Positions 3,878-6,472 of a DNA stretch of 6,472 bases are shown here, one piece after another. The DNA is taken from contig CAZBLH010000050.1 in NCBI GenBank assembly GCA_964492775.1, positions 1-6,472 on the forward strand, in the 5' to 3' direction. This DNA comes from WRDS01 sp964492775 (GTDB taxonomy: Bacteria > Actinomycetota > Coriobacteriia > Anaerosomatales > PHET01). The stretch's first letter is position 1; every line of letters begins with the position of its first letter. Both the position numbers and the translations under genes were made by a program. The notes under the pieces were generated by a model. That model saw only the letters and a program-made list of their open reading frames with translations. It had not been told where the DNA came from and made no database searches.

Positions 3878-5364
3878 CTCTTTCTCAAGCTGAGCGTCCC
3901 TGTGACGCCCACCCCGTCATCGGCCGATATCGTCACGTCCGAGGTACCGACCGGTAGCTCGAAGAAGCTCGAACCGAGGTCGCAGAGCGCGAGTACGGGC
4001 ACGCTCCTGCCGTACTCGTCGGTTATCGAGGTCATCGGCGAGCCGTTCAGGAGCACGGAACCGGTCGCGTTGTCGAGTGCGATGGTGTCCCCGGCCCGCG
4101 CGATGACGAGCGGCTCGTCGTCTGTCACCGCCGAGTTGATACGGGTCACGGTCATGTCCAGCACCTCAAGCCGCTGAGGAACCGGACTTGTGCCGCGCTG
4201 CTGCATGGAGATAGCAATCTTGGTGATCGGCGCATCGAATTCCTCGGCGAGGTCCACGAAGTAGCCGCCGGGGTCGACACTTCCCGCAGCGCCGTATGCG
4301 AAGAACTGCCAGAGCCTCCCGGCTGCGGTGCTGAAGCGGGTGACGTAGAAGCTCAACTCCCGGCGGTTCAGCACCTTGGCGGTGTTGGGAGCGTTGTGGA
4401 GCACCCGCGTGTCGTCGGGAGATGGGCCGAGCATGGCGCCCATGCGCACATCCTCGATCGCGGGCCACGAGTCGTGCAGGTGGATCTTCGCGACGACATT
4501 ATCGGAGACGTCGAGTAGGTACACGGTGATCTTGCCCTGCGCCCCGGGAGCGTTCCGGGAGTCGACCACCGCGTGCCAATTGATCTGAAAGTCCACGAGG
4601 GGGTCGCCGGTCACCGCTCGCGCGACGGACGGGCCGTGCCATGCGCCCCCGGTGCCGAAAGAGCCCCCAGAGTGCTTCGGCGAGAACGACGAGCCGTTGG
4701 ACGCCATCGTCCCGGACACGTCGCCGTCCTCGGAGACGGTCGATACCGTCCAGTCCATCTCCGACATGTCGTCGTGCCACACCAGCGTGGAGGGTTCCTG
4801 CGGGGTATCATCGCTTCCTGCTGGCACACCGACGCGCACGAAGCTGTCCGCGCTCGCGATGTCGATGAAGGAGGTGTCGCCGTCCACCGTGAGTTCAAGG
4901 ACGGGAGGGGTGGGGACGCCTCCTGCGTTGTCGATGGAGTTCGCGCCTTGCGTGACCTCGAAGGTGTCGGGCTCGGCGGCGTAGGCGTAGGGGTCGGCGG
5001 CGACGAAGGTGATCTCGCCTCGGCGCGAGCGCACGAACTCCTCAAGATCGGTTGAGCCATCCAGCCTCGCGTACCAGACCATGCCGGGCTCATCAGAGAG
5101 GGTGAGCTCGCGCGGGGTCTCAGTCACGAGCCATGCCGCCAGCGCGTGCCGCTTTTCCGCCGCGGCCTCGTGCGAGGACTCCATGAACCCGACATCGATG
5201 GAGATGACTGTCTCGCCAAGCGTCATCCCAGCGTCCCACGAACCGTGCCTACCCGGCACCGTCAAGAGGGTCGGGGTCACAGCAGGGGCTATCGAGCGCC
5301 TGAATTGGCCGCAGCCGATACCCATGTCCTCAGAGGACACGCCGTCGAAGATGAAGTGCCTCAC
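3868..5364 (-). CDS. Distal tail protein (Dit, Sipho_tail family) with a large internal insertion
   Basis: A 498-residue hub protein that links the tail tube to the host-binding device. The N-terminal Sipho_tail domain covers about residues 1-135: FIFDGVSSEDMGI, LTVPGRHGSWD (34-44), the ISIDVGF strand (54-60), the helix AAAEKRHALAAWL (67-79) and YARLDGSTDLEEF (98-110). The conserved C-terminal half reappears at 415-498, with GDTIALDNATGSVLLNG (425-441) and a final LRKRWL. Between them, residues about 185-410 form an inserted beta-rich region with GTMASNG (218-224) and a GGAWHGPSV patch (239-247). Ordinary Dit proteins are roughly 250-300 residues; longer ones with carbohydrate-binding modules are known as evolved Dits. 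The start is GTG at 5364, overlapping the tape measure TGA by 4 bases (GTGA), with GAGGGG about 10 bases upstream. A sugar-binding role for the insertion is inferred, not proven. Confidence 0.88.
   Translation of the reverse strand: MRHFIFDGVSSEDMGIGCGQFRRSIAPAVTPTLLTVPGRHGSWDAGMTLGETVISIDVGFMESSHEAAAEKRHALAAWLVTETPRELTLSDEPGMVWYARLDGSTDLEEFVRSRRGEITFVAADPYAYAAEPDTFEVTQGANSIDNAGGVPTPPVLELTVDGDTSFIDIASADSFVRVGVPAGSDDTPQEPSTLVWHDDMSEMDWTVSTVSEDGDVSGTMASNGSSFSPKHSGGSFGTGGAWHGPSVARAVTGDPLVDFQINWHAVVDSRNAPGAQGKITVYLLDVSDNVVAKIHLHDSWPAIEDVRMGAMLGPSPDDTRVLHNAPNTAKVLNRRELSFYVTRFSTAAGRLWQFFAYGAAGSVDPGGYFVDLAEEFDAPITKIAISMQQRGTSPVPQRLEVLDMTVTRINSAVTDDEPLVIARAGDTIALDNATGSVLLNGSPMTSITDEYGRSVPVLALCDLGSSFFELPVGTSDVTISADDGVGVTGTLSLRKRWL
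4135..4812 (-). other. Inserted region of the Dit protein, possible carbohydrate-binding module
   Basis: This segment encodes residues about 185-410 of the distal tail protein, between its two Sipho_tail halves. It alternates hydrophobic strands and loops (FQINWHAVVDSR, KITVYLLDVSDNVVAKIHLHDSW, ELSFYVTRFS, RLWQFFAYGAAG, KIAISMQQRG), as expected for a beta sandwich. Several aromatic residues that could form a ligand face are visible, including W205, W242, W263, W300 and W352. Similar insertions with a GTMxxNG and WHGP signature occur, as I recall, in other Gram-positive phage Dits. The boundaries are approximate. Confidence 0.55.
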
Positions 5365-6472
5365 GGTCCGACCACCCCTCGCGCCCTGAGTTCGGCGGTC
5401 ACGTCCTGCCCGAGCCGCCTGACGGTCGAACGGTAGTCGGCGGTGTTGCCGACATAGATGTCTCCGGTGAAGGCGAGTTGCAGGGAGGAGGGCTGGGCTC
5501 TGAGCGCGCGAGAGAGAAGCGAGACGATCTGGTCGTCACGCAGGATGTGCTCATAGCCGCGCCGCTGGTCGCCCACCCCCACCAGTTGAGGCGAGCCTGC
5601 CGCGAACGAGCCACCTGATGCGTACCAGTCCACGGAGAGCTTGGGCACCTTCGGCGGTTTCAGGGAGAACTCGCCGGTCAGCTTGAAGTGTGGGAGCTTG
5701 ATCTTCGGGAGCCTCAAGACGAGACGGGAGAAGAAGCCCTTCACCTTGTCGAGCGCGCCTCTCACGGTGTCGGCTATCGCCGACATCTTCTCTTTGACCG
5801 CCGATACCACCTTCGTGAATATCTCGACGGCTGCAGCCCTGATCTGCGGGTTCTTCAGCGCGAGTATCGCCAGCCCTATCGGCCCCCCGAGCGCGGCGAG
5901 GAAGAGCGGTCCCCACTTCTTGAGGAACTCCACCACTCCGTTGAACGCCTTGACGGCAGCATCTTTGATGCTGGTCCAGGTCTTAGACAGCCAGTCTTTC
6001 ACCGTGTCCCAGTTCTTGTAGAGGAGCACGCCGATCGCGATCAGCGCAGCGACGGCGGCGATGATGATGCCGATAGGGCCGGTCGCGATGGTGATGGCGG
6101 TACCAAGCGCCGGAAACATGGCTGTCAGGGCACCGAGAACTCCTGCGCCTCCAGAGAGCAGCGCAAAAAATGTTGAGAGCCCACCGGCGACTGCCGCGAT
6201 GACCGGGACGATAGTGCCGATGGCACTCACGATACTGCCGATAGCAACGAGCACCGTCCCGGCCGTAGCCGCGATACCGATGAGGGTCAATACCATCTTT
6301 TGCTGCTCGGGTTCCGCCTCTGCGAACCTCTCGGCCAGATCACTGGCGGCCTCGATGAGCGGCTGCGCGGCCTTGATCGCCTCGGAAAGAGCGGGAGCGA
6401 GCGCGTTTCCGAGCTTGAGCCCGACATCGGTCGCCTGGTTCTTGAGGATGCCGAGCTTGGATTCAAGGGTGC
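5361..6472 (-). CDS. Tail tape measure protein, C-terminal part (runs off the right edge)
   Basis: The frame is open to the right edge. Counting two partial-codon bases there, 369 C-terminal residues are visible. The first ATG inside the window (6296) is internal: the sequence before it reads LGNALAPALSEAIKAAQ and AASDLAERFAEAEPEQQKMV, the helix that precedes the hydrophobic stretch in tape measure proteins. About 90 mostly hydrophobic residues with glycines follow (MVLTLIGIAATAGTVLVAIG through TGPIGIIIAAVAALIAIGV), then YKNWDTVKDWLSKTWTSIKD and a second helical stretch. The tail end has the typical basic beta run LPKIKLPHFKLTGEFSLKPP and SVDWYASGGS. The protein sets tail length and is ejected ahead of the DNA; hydrophobic segments may help it enter the host membrane. 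The final GVGDQRRGYEHIL replaces the usual GxGEAGPEAVxP motif. It ends at TGA, overlapping the Dit start by 4 bases. Confidence 0.9.
   Translation of the reverse strand, partial: TLESKLGILKNQATDVGLKLGNALAPALSEAIKAAQPLIEAASDLAERFAEAEPEQQKMVLTLIGIAATAGTVLVAIGSIVSAIGTIVPVIAAVAGGLSTFFALLSGGAGVLGALTAMFPALGTAITIATGPIGIIIAAVAALIAIGVLLYKNWDTVKDWLSKTWTSIKDAAVKAFNGVVEFLKKWGPLFLAALGGPIGLAILALKNPQIRAAAVEIFTKVVSAVKEKMSAIADTVRGALDKVKGFFSRLVLRLPKIKLPHFKLTGEFSLKPPKVPKLSVDWYASGGSFAAGSPQLVGVGDQRRGYEHILRDDQIVSLLSRALRAQPSSLQLAFTGDIYVGNTADYRSTVRRLGQDVTAELRARGVVGP
5365..5380 (-). promoter_or_regulatory. Ribosome binding site for the Dit gene
   Basis: On the minus strand GAGGGGTGGTCGGACC immediately precedes the GTG at 5364. 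GAGGGG lies about 10 bases upstream inside the tape measure coding sequence. This supports GTG 5364 over any later start, together with the GTGA stop-start overlap, which usually means coupled translation. Confidence 0.6.

Noticed and set aside
1..6472. CRISPR arrays, insertion sequences, attachment sites and rRNA/tRNA genes
   Set aside because: I saw no regularly spaced repeats, transposase motifs, terminal inverted repeats or cloverleaf structures on either strand.

Overview
The window is a stretch of phage or prophage genome. It carries the distal tail, baseplate and host-lysis genes of a long-tailed (siphovirus-like) phage of a Gram-positive host. Every gene I can support reads on the minus strand, so the functional order runs from right to left. 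GC is high, third codon positions are strongly G/C, start codons include GTG and TTG, and Shine-Dalgarno sites are visible at several genes. Together with the tail layout and an endolysin of the Amidase_2 type, this points to a high-GC Gram-positive host, most likely an actinobacterium. The species cannot be read from the sequence, no host gene or attachment site is visible, and lytic phage versus prophage cannot be decided.

Tail module (about 6472 down to 1483). The C-terminal 369 residues of a tail tape measure protein enter from the right edge. They are followed, with a 4-base overlap, by a long distal tail protein (Dit, Sipho_tail family). Its two conserved ends are separated by an inserted, probably carbohydrate-binding, beta-rich region. 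Next, with a 10-base overlap, comes a two-part jellyroll-like (LamG-like) structural protein. After a 4-base gap comes a Tal/gp27-like prophage tail protein, which starts with an unusual three-fold repeat and a proline-rich linker. This tight packing indicates one transcript building the tail tip: tape measure, Dit hub, host-surface-binding protein, Tal hub.

Lysis module (1461 down to 1). A zinc N-acetylmuramoyl-L-alanine amidase (endolysin) with an unrecognised C-terminal domain follows the Tal gene by 21 bases. Beyond it are a candidate promoter and an intrinsic-terminator-like hairpin. Then comes a 37-codon fragment matching the start of Abi_2 (AbiD/AbiF-type) abortive-infection proteins, cut just before their conserved NYYRLSGY motif. 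Next are a two-helix holin-like membrane protein with a strong Shine-Dalgarno site and the start of a small coiled-coil protein that runs off the left edge (XhlA-like in position and form).

The parts most worth a second look are the Abi remnant with its promoter/terminator arrangement inside the lysis module, the N-terminal repeats on the Tal protein, the inserted region in Dit, and the unidentified C-terminal domain of the endolysin. I found no complete undescribed system that the sequence alone could prove.
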